Source of the DNA: Cinclus cinclus
Taxonomy: Eukaryota; Chordata; Aves; Passeriformes; Cinclidae
Length of the DNA: 64,000 nt
Assembly (NCBI RefSeq): GCF_963662255.1
Contig: NC_085046.1
Location: 26,511,970-26,575,969, forward strand
Direction: 5' to 3'
The translations under genes were made by a program, and so were the position numbers. This document shows, piece after piece, positions 36,301 to 49,960 of this stretch (its first letter is position 1; every line of letters begins with the position of its first letter). Below the pieces are notes generated by a model. That model searched no databases and had not been told where the DNA came from. It worked only from the letters and a program-made list of their open reading frames with translations.

Positions 36301-39300
36301 TGTTGCATATTTTATGGGATATTGTACTAACTGTCAACTTAGATCATTACAAATTAGATAAGAGAGGAACGATCCAATGTTCGGTGTTTTCCTACTTCTC
36401 TTTCTTTCCAGATTTGATAGCTGTTTGCATGTGATGCCCACCACTGCTTCTCTCTAGGGACTCTTGCAATGTTTTGTGTGAATTTTTAAAACAATAAGCA
36501 AGAGAGGTAGGATTTTCTCTTTTCCAACTATTAAATGAAGTATCAGAAGTTAATGAAATAACAGAAATAAGTGAAATGGGGTATGGCTTAGTACTGTAGG
36601 ATAGTTCTCTAACCTCCACGGACAGTAAGCCTTAAAGTAGAAGACAAAAAAGGACATTGGTAATCTTTAGGCTTCATTTATTCAGAGCATTGCTCTTTTC
36701 TGAGGACGGGCATTAAAACTGCTGTGAAGGGTAAACCTTTGATAAGATACTCTTGGAAAAGATGGCTTGCTTTCATCTTGATGATTTCATTGAATCAAAA
36801 AGCTCAGTTTCTTTACCCAAGGAACATAATTTTACAGGATTTTAAAGAGTTTAATTAACAGTTTAATTGATGAAGTGTGTCTTTCCCCTCAAAATGTTAT
36901 GCTAAAATAGACTAATAAGAAGAATTTAATCTATTTTATCTTTTGCTAACTTCAAGTTTTTTATCAAAGTGTTTCTTTTGTGCTTGTTTAAAAATAATTC
37001 TATTTTATGTTGGCATCTGAATTTTAATTCCTTTGACCTTTCTTGGGCTGCTCAGATTACTTTGGGATGTATTGCTAATGAAATAAGGTACCATTTTTCT
37101 CTTTCAGTTCAGTTTAAGTTATGTTCTTCGTGATGCAGCAGCTAAGTCTTTGGACTGTTTATTTCAAATAATTATAGCTTTAAACTTGATTTCCTAATGA
37201 AAATAAGTTAGTCACTTTCCTACTACTATAGAAGCATTGCCATTAGTAATTGTTAGGCCCATTACTGCAATATTTGATTGAGAGCTATGTATGCCTGAGG
37301 TAATTAAGTGCTGGAGTATTTTTTAGAGCAGCTGAATGGGAAAGATGAGGTCTGAGGTCTGAGTATGGGAAAGGTTCTCACTTTAGATGGGGAACACGCA
37401 GAGAACTTCAGGATGTGTTGGGACATGTGGTTTGGATGCAATAGAGCAGAGTTTAAGAAGTCACTAGAGAAGGGGAGGAATAAAAACATTGTGAAATAGG
37501 AGGTCAAATTTTATTATCTCAACTGGGTTGTGTGTCAATTCATCCCTTTATTTGTATTATTTCACTGCTATAATTGTGAGAGGAATGAAATGAAAAGTAG
37601 AGTCTGCCCTCGTTATGACCTTGGCATGTTTGTTGAGTTTTTGGGGCAGTTAAGGTTATATAGAAGCAGCCCCTAGCTGTAGGCATCTAATTTTAAATCT
37701 TCAGTTGCCTGTGTAGTAACTGAAATGGTGATTCAACTCTGATACCGTTGGCTCCAGAGCTCAGTGGCTGGAGTCTTACGAGTAAAGGAAGTGTCTGAGC
37801 ACATCTCACACTTTGCCCTTACTGTAGTGTCCACTGAATGAATTCCAAAGTTGTATAAGTACAGAACTTAGGATGAGACACGACCAAAGACTTGCCAGTC
37901 ACCAGTCATTAAATGTCAACATTTGAAACATTTTTTCACAGAAATCTTTTAGTTCTACAGGATGAAGATTTTATAGGTACATATTTTGAACCACTTTACA
38001 TTGTTCAGTACTTTTTTTGAAACTATTATTCTTGGTCTGAAGTGTCACCTTGTCACAGTTGCCAAGTGTGGGTTGTAACTCTCTAATCCACAACCTGCTC
38101 TTTTTTTATCTGGACTGAGTTATCCATCCCAAATGGTAGAGATTTTACAGCATTTCTACCTTTTGCAGTAAAATAAAAAAGCTGTTTGGGTAGCACTGGC
38201 ACTGACTGGGATTTTGCTTGAGTGATGATAACATGACTTTGCTTTCCCTACTTACTTTTTGAATACTTTGAAAATGCAGGGACAAATTTCACAAAATTGT
38301 CTTGATCCATTTTATGATACAGGGAAACCCTCAATTGAAGGTATCTGTAGTATTGAATTTCTAGGTATTTTGATTAAAAAAAAATCATTATGGGCATCTT
38401 TTGCTGGATTAACATCATAAGTTTTGAATATGAACAAGTTTATCTTAGTTGTAAAATGTGCCAAGGTTCCTTTAGTTACTTTTAAATAACAGATCTTAAA
38501 TTGTTTATGGCCAGTACATGCAGCGCTAGTATTTTATATTTATGATCTCTGATGTTTTCATTCCTAGCCTGCTAATGACAGAAATTATTCAAAGCAATTG
38601 AAAATACAGTACTTTGAGACAAACAGCAGTGAATGATATTGAACAAAGTAATCCAGATTTACCTGATTATTTTCTGTTAACCTGTTAGGTAACTTTAGTG
38701 ACAGCATATGTAAAATTACAAATGTCAGATTGCAGGAGGGCTGTCTCTGAAAATAAAAAAAAAATATTAAATTTTCAGTTGTTGATTTGTTCTTATTTTT
38801 CATGTTGAATGCTGGCAATAGTAAAATGATCTCAGCAGAAGCACTGAAAATAGGTTTAGCTATGGAGGTCTGTTTGGAAAAATAATAAAATTGCTAAAAT
38901 ATCCTACAATTGTGTGATAAAGATGCTGATTTTAATGTTTGTTTTCTAATGATTATTGAATAAACTCAAGTATGTTTGAAGGTTTAGAAGGCTAAGGAAA
39001 GCACAATGAAAGTGCAATTTAAGGTGACATTCCTTGTCGTATATGTATATATGTATATAGCAGACAGGTGAAAACCAACATTTTCTTGGCAAAAGTGACT
39101 ATTTATAAACTGTTTATTTTCATTTTGCTGAAGTTTAAATGTTTCATTATTCCTTAAAATGGAGTTAATAACTTACAGTGCTTTCTGTTCAGAGTCAAAA
39201 ATAATGTCATTGTTACCTAGATTTCCAAATCATGTATCAGTTTTCAAGCGAGCATTACTGTGATGGTGCAAGGCATACATTCTTTGTGTCTTGCTGCTTA

Positions 39301-41239
39301 AGCATGAAGAGTGAAAACCCTAATAGTGCCTTTATTGGCATGCACCATTATACCTAGTTCTTTATAATCTTTACACAGCTGCATTCCGGAGGGCCTCGAT
39401 AGCTTAAAATTGTCAAAGTTTGTAAATGTTCTTAGGATTAATTCCAGAGGCTGAAAGTAGTAAAATTGGCAGTTAGTGTCCTGGTGCCTGATCAGATTTG
39501 GCTTTTTAAATTTTTTTCTAGTTTTAGTTTGCAGTGACCTTGAATTGTGTAACATGTAGTTGATACGTAGCCCATGTTGCATTGGTACCTTTAATATTAC
39601 ATTGATAAATTCAGTTTTGTGTCATAAATAATTATTTTCCAAATTTTGGCGCTACTGTGTGGTGTGTAGAATGTAGAACACCTCAATTAGTAAAGGTATA
39701 GTAAAAATTGATACGTATTAGATAGATAATGTTTTACATTTTTTAATAAATCACCCTTAGGGAAATGTGAAAGAGAATCCTAGTGGCAATTAAAGTATTC
39801 TAAAGAGCCGTGAAATAGACTAGCATTTTCTATTCTACTACGTTCATTGCTACTGCAGCATTAAACCTTGTCTAAAACAGGAAAGTCTTCCCAAGCAGAA
39901 TATTATTGATATACACAGATCAAAATCTTTATAAGTATAAAGGTATAGATGTGTTGAAGTGGCAGGTTTCTTTGCAGTGTAATGGTATTTAAATCTGTAA
40001 AACAGTTTAAAATAGAGAACTGTCTTTAATTTGAAGCTAGTATAAATCACCTTCAAAGAGGACCCAAACAGGAGAGGCATTTTATTGTTAGCATCTTTGG
40101 AATTGAATTTATGTCTGCTTGTGCTTCTAAACTGGTCTAAGATTCTGTTGATGAGCTGCTTTTTACTTTTTTTGAAGTGAACACCAGCTGCTTCAAAATG
40201 TTTTAAGAAAACATAAAGTAAGCAGCACTTTTCTTTATCATATGATAAATTACTTACAAATGTGGTGATTTTCTCCCATGCAAAGAGGCATTTTCATTAT
40301 TTTGTATGTATTTGTGTTATTAGTGTCTGTGTACCAGACATTTTGGGTTACTGGAGTTGTCTCTGATGTTTCTTATTTCCTTCCACATCCATTCTAATAC
40401 ACTTTCATTTTTAAAGAAGAAGGAAAGAGTGATATTGACAGCTTGTGGGAGTTATATAACACAGGCAGGTTAGTAATGCTGCTGTTTCAAAGATAAAGTG
40501 TCACGACTGAACCTGAACTCATACAAGTTGTATGTAGTAACTTAAAAGGTACCTGTAAACCTCTGGTGCTGGCTGTTAAAGTTCATAGATACCCCTTGTC
40601 CATGGGGTCCATGTCTTTATACTTTTTTTGGCCAACTGCAATACTGAAAAAATTTCTAGTTTTTTGTGCAGAGTCATCAGAAGCATCTGTTGTGTACCAG
40701 ATGCTATCATGTGTTGGTATATGCAAAAGCTTTATGAGCATTTGCCTTACACCATTTATACTAAACTTCACTGTGGAAGTTTTAATTCTTGTTACTACTC
40801 AAAATCTGTCATTTTGTGTTTCTGTTTTGCTGAAGTTCTTTAATTTTTTTTTTAATCTTATCACTTGGCTTATAAACAGAGCACATTTTAGTGCTTAGTG
40901 ATTTTATTTTAATATGCTGTTCATATTAGTTTTCAAATTACTAGTTTTGGAAAGTTTTTGTGAAGTCTGTAAGAGATTTGTAATTCTAGTGGCAGTCTTT
41001 TTGAGAATAAGACTTAACATACTCAAGTGTTTATATTTACTTTTTTGCTAGTTCTGTGGACCTGTATTCATAATGTACAGCTGTTTTCCTAATACTGATT
41101 AGTGTAGTTATCTGGCATTGTTTCTGTAGGTAATGCTTTAATTTATTTCCTGCAATATGTTTTTCTTGTTAGGTATAACAGAAAAATAGTGAAACCCTTC
41201 TGTTACCTAACACTGACTTTTAAATATGTTCTCTTCTAG

Positions 41240-41290
41240 AGAACTAGAGGACGAAAACGAAGCTTTGTGCCTGAAGAAGAAAAACCTGAG
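41240..41290 (+). CDS. PHF14: PHF14 exon, 51 nt: basic RG-rich segment
   Basis: Seventeen codons, phase 0 at both ends: RTRGRKRSFVPEEEKPE. The cluster RTRGRKR is a likely nuclear localisation or nucleic-acid contact signal. The donor GAG/GTTGGA is weak (T at +3, no G at +5). The next intron is only 159 bp. The exon could be skipped without changing the frame. I infer that this is a candidate for alternative splicing, not that it occurs. Confidence 0.94.
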
Positions 41291-41449
41291 GTTGGAATAT
41301 AGTGTTTTGTTTGTTTGTTTTTTTTAACAGTTTCACAAAAAAATTAAACTTTGGGCTGAAGTGTTACTTTCCATGCAATAATTGAAAATATTTGCTTTCC
41401 TTCCCTCCTTTTCCCCCCTTTCCTTTCTTTTTGCCTTCTGCTGTGGCAG
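41291..41449 (+). other. PHF14: PHF14 intron, 159 bp
   Basis: The shortest intron seen. It has a long pyrimidine-rich tract (41396-41440) before the acceptor GTGGCAG. If retained, translation would stop after three codons (V, G, I) at TAG 41300-41302. Confidence 0.92.
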
Positions 41450-41571
41450 GAACGCATTCCCAGAGAAAGAAGGCAACGACAGTCTGTGCTGCAAAAGAAG
41501 CCCAAGTCAGAGGATTTAAGGACTGAGTGTGCTACCTGCAAAGGCACTGGAGACAATGAAAATCTAGTCAG
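41450..41571 (+). CDS. PHF14: PHF14 exon: linker and first ligands of PHD4
   Basis: Forty codons plus two bases: ERIPRERRQRQSVLQKKPKS then EDLRTECATCKGTGDNENLV and the first two bases of Arg. After a very basic stretch (RERRQRQ, KKPK) the CATC pair opens the fourth PHD finger. The remaining ligands, expected in the next exon, are not in the window. Acceptor CTGTGGCAG at 41449, donor CAG/GTAGGT at 41572. Confidence 0.97.
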
Positions 41572-44500
41572 GTAGGTTTGATACCCTGACCTTATGAGAA
41601 GTCAAAGTCCCATCTTTATGACTTTGTCATGATTAAAATGAAGAAAATGTACTGTTTGAAAACACAGTAAATTTCCTCCCCTTATTTAAGGGTAGCATTA
41701 CATCCAAAATACTCACTTGATTCAGTTATTGATCTGGCAGAAACATTTATATTTTAAATAACTAAGATAATCTGTTTTTCTAGCACAAGAGAATTAATTT
41801 GCTCTCATCAGAGTGAATTGTCAATGTTTTAGAGCAGGTCAGAAAGATAAACCAACATTTTAATGATATTAAAGCTACATGAGCACCCTAAAACTAATTA
41901 AATTAAAATAATCAACAATTTTATGAGCTGAAATGTGCATTATGAAGAATTTGTTTTTAAAAAGGTATTAATGCTACCTTCATTAATGCAGACCATGAAA
42001 GGGTTAGATAATCATGTTTCTTATCTGAAACAGAAATGAAAAAAGACTGTTGAATGATGTTTTAGTAGGTGCAGAAATCTAATTAAAGTGTAGAATAGCT
42101 GCTATTAAATAGCTACCATTGACCACAACTTCTATGGGTTTTGATTTTATAGCTCTCATTGTAGCCTCCTTGCAAAGCTGTAAAAACTGTTCACAGTTCT
42201 TGAAAGAAGAATCATGGACCTTATCAATCAGAAGGTGGATTTTAATTGAATCTACAGAGATTTCATTAAAATGATCTTATAAGTTCAGATTTAAAAAGGT
42301 CCTGTATGCTTCGACAGGATTTTTCTAGACAAGTTCTTCTCTTTAGGTGAGATATTATTGTTGATTTTAACTGGGAAGAGTACTTCAGAATAAGTATTTT
42401 AGTTTATTTCTGGGAGTCAGAGTTACGAGAAAGGTCAGAATCACTGATAACGTAGGTAAGCTACACATAGCTTTATAATCAGGATGTCACAGGTACAGAT
42501 GCCTTGTACATACTTAGAACAGCTGATTTCAGCATCAACCACAGCATGTGATTTACCCTAGAAGTTTGTAAAACTTCAAGGTAGTGTGCCAGAACGTAGT
42601 TGTATTTCCAGATTGGAGGCAGAGTGCCTGTACAAGCTCATCAGTAACTGTGTGACTCATATATAGACAGGCTACTGCTGCTGGGTGATCTCAGATCCTG
42701 CTCAGAAGCAGACTGTGAAACACGGGGGGTGTTACAGGGATTGCTCGTGCAGTTGCACTCAGGAGGGCTGGTGGCAGCAGGTTTTTATCTGCCCATGACA
42801 AGATAAAGGGCTTTCTTAAGCCCTATAGTTTACAAGAAATGAAAAGATACAGGAAGACTGTTTTGTTGTGGCAAGGAATCCTGGTAAAACATGTACTGTG
42901 TTTTACTGTGAAAAAGGTGGGGAATTAGTTTTATTCTTCAGGCTTTTTTTAGAAATGTTAAAAATTGGAGGATGTAAAGGATAAGATGAGAAAATACCAT
43001 GAGGAGTATATTTAAGTTACAATTAAAGAATAATGGTAGGACGTTACTGTTATGTCTTGTTTACTACAGGAAAGATTTTAGTAGTAATTTAGATGGGCCA
43101 AAAATAAATTTATTACTTGCCAAAACCCAACAGGTTCTCCTAAAAATCACCCTCATAATTAGAAAGAAGCTGAACAGTACTCCTGCATAGGAGGAGTTTG
43201 TTCTAATCCTTTGTTCATAATTCTCTTAAAAAATATTTCCTTAAGTCTTCTTATTTTCCATATTAATTAGAAAAATACTTAAATTTAAAACTTTCTTCAG
43301 ATAATCCCTATAAATAGATTCAACTTTATCCCATTTAGATTACCACTGCTTCTAAAGAGCTGTGGAGGCTAACTTTTGGTAATTTCTAAATTATGTTAAC
43401 TCTGCAGTCTAGGATGTGTAGGGGAGTGATCCACAGTGTTGCTATGTCAGAGAAAGTTTTCAGATGTTTTATTTTCTTTTGCATTGTCACAAAGTGATAG
43501 GAGTGACACTCTGCCTGCTCTGTGCTTTTTCCTCCCTGTACCATCCTGCAGGACTCCTTTGTGGTGGTAGAAACAGTATTCTAAATGCAAGGCTGTAGGA
43601 CTCCTTGCAAGCAAGAAATGTTAAGGAGGGAAAACAAAGGATTTTTTCAATATCTGTGTGTTTGACACTATCTGTTAGTCCAGAATTTCTTAGATGTTAA
43701 TTATCATCTTTGGTCTTCACCAAAATTGCTGGATTTAATTTTTCTTCTTTCCAACCCATCTGTAACTAAGAAAATGGGGTTTGTGGTTATGTTATAGAAG
43801 AGATTTTCCTGAATATAAAAGTTCATCACTTAGTTAAATAGAAGTATGCAAGTGGTGAAACTTTAAGAAGATTTAAGGAATAATCTTGAAGGGCCTTCTG
43901 TCTTTTCCTGCTGTGTATTACCACAGACAGGGCTGGTTATGTGGTACTTGGACAATCTGCTTTTAAAAATTGTAGGTTCTTATCAGATTTTGTTGGCCCT
44001 CACTCCAGAGTTGCTATCTGAGTAAGGATTGCATGAAGATAAGCAATTTTTTCATATTTCAAATAATGCCACAGAAATTTATAATTTATAATAGTAATTT
44101 ATTCAGCAATTAATCTGGAGCAAAAAAAGTATAATTTGACTAGCTCTTACTGAGGGACTATTAGAAGGGGTTTTTTTAGCCTCCCTTTTAGGTGCTTCTG
44201 GGTAGCACTGGATGGCTAAGGGATTATTTGTTATATGTTCTGTGGCTTTACTTGACATGTTATTCATATGGTTTAAAATTAATAAATAACTATGGAAGGA
44301 TTTTTCCTTAAAAATATATTTCATTCTGATGAATTATAATGTTTTACTAACTGAATTATGCCTAAATGACTATAGGGATAAAAATTAGGTTGTCTTTAAT
44401 TAATGGCTTTTTTCTAAAACTTACATGTTGCTTTTATTTATGCTAATAGTTTGCCATAGGTATGTATTACAGACACATCAAAATAATGCTTATTTAATCG

Positions 44501-45330
44501 GGGATATCAGATAATAAGGATAGGCTCTTTCAGTATAGTAGGATGCACTAGAACTGAAAGTTTAGATTTTGTGGTTTTGTGCACTGGAAAGGATCAGTCT
44601 TGTGATACCCTTGTGATGGCTTTTTTTTTATAAATTACAGTTAATTTATAAGTTATTCTATACATATCTGTGTAAATGCTGTTGAGCTTAGTAAACCTGC
44701 AAATTTTACCTTTTTACAAGAATAATAAGTGGCACAGTCAAGATTTACAGATCTAACAGTGAAAAGTAAATTGAAACCATATACTCAAATGAGGCAAAGT
44801 TGGATCTCTAACTGTCATTATAAATAAATGAGAAAGCTATAGTTGTAATTACAGAAAAATGTGGATTTTGAGTATCTTTTTACTCAAATGAACTGTCATT
44901 GAGTTTTGAGATAAATAATAGTAAAAGATGGAGGTTTTAAAATATTTTATATTTGACACAGATAGGTTTGATATGGGGTAGACATGAAGACACAGCACTT
45001 TTTAAAAGAGAGAAGAGTTAAAATAGCTATAATGTGTGCTTGAAATTAAAGTATTGTGAAATCGGAGGGTACCTGTAAAAATATACTGCCCAATCTTAAC
45101 CAATAATCAAATATTGGCAACATTTGCTTGACATTGAAGACATACATTGAAGTATGGGAGTTTCTAAAACTTGATGTGAAAGGTAAATTTTCTGAGAAAC
45201 TCAGAAAATAATTTTAAAGGTTCCGTTTGTTTTTAGAGCTGACCTCTCCTGTTTCTTTCAGAAAGCATTTAAATATAATGCTTTTCTTTAAATTTTTGTG
45301 AATCTTTTGAAGTCATCTATAGTTTAGACT

Positions 45331-45366
45331 ATTATATATTATATATATATATTATATTAATATATA
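45331..45366. repeat. imperfect AT microsatellite
   Basis: ATTATATATT with a run of AT and interruptions, intronic. Confidence 0.85.
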
Positions 45367-48300
45367 GATTATTTAAAAGGTTTCCTGAGTGCTTAATTAC
45401 AATCTTGAATGAATTGCTTAGAATGATAGCTCTTGCAGAGGAATTGCTTTATTCGTAAGTAACCCCTGTTTTGATTATTTTGCTTGTTTTGTTTTTTTCT
45501 TCTTAATGAGGCTGTAACTCACTGATGCAGATCTTCAGAAATAGCTCCCCAATAGTTCTCTTTAGACAACTATTTATATTTAAATACTATCATATTTAGT
45601 AGAAACATGGATAAAGAAGTATCTTTCAGGTGGCTCAGTATGTAATAAGGAAAACTGCCTCTTAATTTTGTAGCATTATCCAGACAGTATTACTGTGTAA
45701 TCTGCTTGGTAAAATAAAAAAATAAGATGAATTTAAGTAATTTTAATTTGCAGAACACATTTCAAAAGAAGATTCCACAAACTAATTCAGTTTAAAAACT
45801 TTCAAGGGAGGACTTTAAATTACTTCACTTCTACAAAAGTGGCCTCTTCTGAAAAATAAATGCAGTTTTCAACTTCTACTATTAAAATTAAATACACTAC
45901 CTATTGTTTGCTTTAATATATCCTTGGGTGGTATTTTGGAATGTAGTGCATTGGATAAAATTGACATCTCAATAGTAAATTTGAGAAAAGCTCAGATATC
46001 CTCAGATACTCAAAGATTTGAGTATTGTTCTTACATGGGCCAAAATCAGGTTAAAGAAATCTCAGAAAAACATTTAATTTATTCATCTTACAATTTAGAG
46101 CAAGCATATTGTACATTCCTTTGTAGTTTTGTGCATTGAGTTGTTCTGCTGTATTGTCAGTTAAGTTAGGATTTTCCATTTCATTTGATTTGCAGTAGCT
46201 GAGGCAAAATTATTACTTAAGCATTACAGAGAGGGTAAAAAAGATGAAGGTCGTGTATTTGAAATAATAGAGAATACAATTTGTTGAAAACATAGATTTG
46301 AATGTTGGTTATAAAGTATTCAAAAACGCAAATCTACAAAGCAAATTATCAAAAATATATCTAGTATTTATTTTAATGCATATATTTACTAGGAAATAAG
46401 CTAAATGTAAAAGTACTTATTTTTCCCATTATACTCTCTCACTTTTCAAGCAAGTCTAATGTGCTAAAAATACAAGTCACTGTATCAAGACAGACAGGGA
46501 AGGTGAGGAGTAAGAAAGGAGAAAGAAGAAAATACATACAGTGTCATATTTACTAAACAAAAAAACTGTGGAGGAAAATTAACTATGAAGTTGACTATAG
46601 TATGAATCATCCAGTCATACTGTAACTGAAAATCTTTAAAAGGTGTGCAACATCTGTAGTTCTGGTGGTACAAATGTATGTATCAAGTTTAGGATGACAA
46701 TTGCATGCATAGCTGCACACAGTGGTCAGCTTTAATTCTGCTTTTGACAGAAAGTGTGTTCTAGACAGTCTCTTTTGAATCCTCTGGAGATCATCTGTCC
46801 AAAAATGTCTCTCACCTGATTTCCTTAATTGTATTTGTCTTGTATAGGATTATCTTTGCATTTTTATTTCTTACATTTCTGTGCAAAGGGGCATGCCAAA
46901 CTTCAAGTTAAGGATTTCTCCCTTATTTGTTCCAGAACAAGTACATTAATTATTCATTACTTTAAATGCACTGCAACAAAATTCTCAGTCCATCATAGTG
47001 ATTGAAAGCCTGTTATTTACAGAAGTTCAGGACCACTAATGTAGGGATTAATCACAAGTAAAATGTTAGTTAGTGTAGCCACAATTTGCAGCAATCTTAT
47101 GTGTTACACAGGATTACAAATGCATTATTTTATTGAAATGAGCTAAGAGAATGTAAGAAATTGTAGCATTCAGTTGTGTAGTTTATTCCTGCTGTATAAT
47201 TTACAGGGACTAATTCTGTGAGTTAACTTTTCTAGTTGCTTGAGTTACCAGTTTCTTTATTATTCTAGATAGGAGGATAGTACATATAATAACAAATGCA
47301 CATTTTCTTCAGGGGGCTTTATTCAAACTGAATTTGCATTGCATTTAACTTTCTGTAAATTCATATGCTAGACATTAAAAAAGACCTGTAGGCATTGTGA
47401 AGCTCTCTTGCCAAGTGTCTACAAGTCAGGCATGGGTCTGGTAGTAAAACTTGTACTGCCATCATTCAGGGCTTCTCTAGAAGCAGATTGCTGGGTTTGT
47501 TTGGGTTTGAGCTATCCAGCTACCTGAAGCTATTCATTCCTGGAACATTTACAAAAAGTGCATGGCAGACCCTTGAGTTTTCTGTTAATTAGGTATCAGT
47601 CTATTTACCTGGTACCTAGTGGATTTATTTAGTACACTTTTCTGATATTTTTCTGAACTGAGACAGCAAAATGTGAATTGATGTTGGTATTTTTCCTTGA
47701 CTGTTTTGCTACTTAACTCTTAGGGAAATTTAAACCGTCTATAGAATAGAAGCTCAGGTCTTCAGGTATTGCTTTTATGTTCCATCTCTGGTTTGTTTCT
47801 TGATACTGTGTAGTTTTGAAGGACCTACCTTATGGGTAGTCTGTGTAGGGGTGGCCAAAAACTGAAATTTTGGAGGTATTGCCATGTTTAAAAGACTTGT
47901 TACCATTCAATATCACAGTTAAGGAATTCAGGCTAGAAAATATGCACAGGACCATCAGATGTAATTTTTCTGTAAAGTTTAGCATTGAGCCTTCATTTTG
48001 CAAACGAGAGCAAAACTGAATGATAAGTTATCCATGCTTTCTGATCAAATGCAGATACAAAACCATGCAAAGCATGATTCACCCTGCACACTCCACAAAA
48101 GGATTTATTTGATTTTCGGGGGAGTTATTTGATGACACTTCCTGTTAATACACTGGAAAGAATACAGGAAAGATGGATATTTGTCTCTCTTCAGTGTTAT
48201 GGAAGTTCTAAAACCCTGTTGGAGCATTGTTGTGATATTTGATGAGGTTTGTTAGTATTTGTCTTGCAAGTGAATAGGAGAGAGCACTGTGATCACTCCC

Positions 48301-49544
48301 TGATAGCTTTTCTTCTCATTCTTTTTCTGGGCTGTTTATTGATCTGCCAGTCAAACCTTCTTGAAGTTCATACTGGTCTTCAGTCTGTAGAAGCTTAGTG
48401 AACAGTTGAAGCTTATAGTCCTCAGGTAAAAGTGTAATTGTCCAAAGTTCTTAGTATTGATATTTGAAGTATGCTGATCCAAAAAGCTTCTGTGCCAGTG
48501 TCATGAACTTCAGAAATGCACAGCAAGATAACCACTTGTAAATAAGAGAATCTTTCTGCAGAGTTACTTTGTTTTCCACTAACAAAGAGTACTTTGCCAT
48601 TTTTTTATTATTGAACTTTTAACTTACAGTTAGCCTTTTTTTCCCCTTCAGTTACAGCTGCTCGGTAAAGTCTTTGCTGCAATCATGGGTTTGTAAATTA
48701 CAGCTTGAAACTATGTGTCACAATTGTAATCTGTTCCCCAGACAGCTATGTATCTCAGGATTTTGTTTTTATTTTTCTGCTTGCCCTGGGAAATACATGT
48801 ATCAGAGACCTTTGCTCCTTTTCTTGTGTTCTATAACTACTAGGATTTATAATAATTTATAAAATGAAAAAATACAATGTAGAAGTTCTTGGCTATATGT
48901 AATGAATGACCTCTTTAAATAAAGCAGCCACTGAATGAGGTGGTTTTTTTGGGAAGAATAAAATTGTTTAATGAAACAAGGTACAGATTTTGAATTTACA
49001 GTTTGTGATGGAAGAGGGGAGACTCCTGACAGTATTTCCCAGTCTGGTTACCAGTAATAGGTTATGACTGCAAAAATATCTACCTGGATGGGGTCAGTAG
49101 CTTCTTATCTTTGTGGGCATTCTTAAGATTTTTTTCTTGCATCAAATTGCATCAAATAATTCAATTCAGTTGTCATTTGAATGTGTCACTTACTCCTTCA
49201 TTCTGGCCAAACTGCTTCAGTCACTTTCAGTGCAGCGAGCTTATCGCATCAGAATATTTCATAGTATACAGCATATTGAGAAAGAAAATGTCAAATTCAC
49301 TACCAGTTCACTTGCTTTGCATTGTTAAACGGAGCCATTGCTACAGAAGCCACAAGACTGAAATTTATAGTTATGAAATTTATGACATGAGAATTTTCAT
49401 GTCCATAGTAATAAAATGATGTGGTAGAAGACCATGGCAGGAGACAATAACTGTTTAAATGCTGCGTTGCAGCATCAGTTTTGAGTCGTTACAATTAGTG
49501 TCAACTTAGCATCTGTGCTGTCAGTTTTCTGAGTTAAATATATC

Positions 49545-49568
49545 TTCAAAGAACTGTAGTTCTTTGAA
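49545..49568. repeat. 11-bp perfect inverted repeat, 2-nt spacer
   Basis: TTCAAAGAACT (49545-49555) pairs exactly with AGTTCTTTGAA (49558-49568). The half-site AGAAC is close to steroid-receptor half-sites, but the inverted order and spacing do not match a standard element, so no factor is proposed. Confidence 0.75.
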
Positions 49569-49939
49569 ACTTTGGGCTATTTGAATGGGAAATCTTAATA
49601 TGCAAAAGAATAATGCCTACTGTTCCACATGCCTTTTTTATAGTTTTTGTTACTGCTGCCCAATACTTTTACAAGTGTTTGATCTGTAGTTCATTAATTT
49701 GTGTGGGGTTTTGATAGTAGGTGATCTGCAGTTTGGGTGCAAAACTTCAGCTACACCATTCAAAACTAACTTTGTCTTGGAACAGTGTGAGAGTATGGGG
49801 TTTGTGTGTTTTGGGGTTTTTTGCATTACCAAAGAAACCTGTATGTGAAAAGCAGCTAGAGGTACTGTGAATTAAAGGATACTGAGTCACTTTTCTCAGC
49901 ATTGACCTGAGTTACTCTTCAGATTGTTAATATGGCATA

Positions 49940-49960
49940 TAATACCATTATATGGTATTA
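49940..49960. repeat. 9-bp perfect inverted repeat, 3-nt loop
   Basis: TAATACCAT and ATGGTATTA are exact reverse complements around TAT. Short and AT-rich; chance is plausible. Confidence 0.65.

Larger units (their letters stand above)
29297..41239 (+). other. PHF14: PHF14 intron, 11943 bp
   Basis: Large AT-rich intron. Contains a 3'-truncated antisense CR1 (30866-31945) and a G/T-skewed tract (33186-33346). The rest shows no recognised gene or element. It ends at the acceptor CTCTTCTAG at 41239. Confidence 0.85.
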
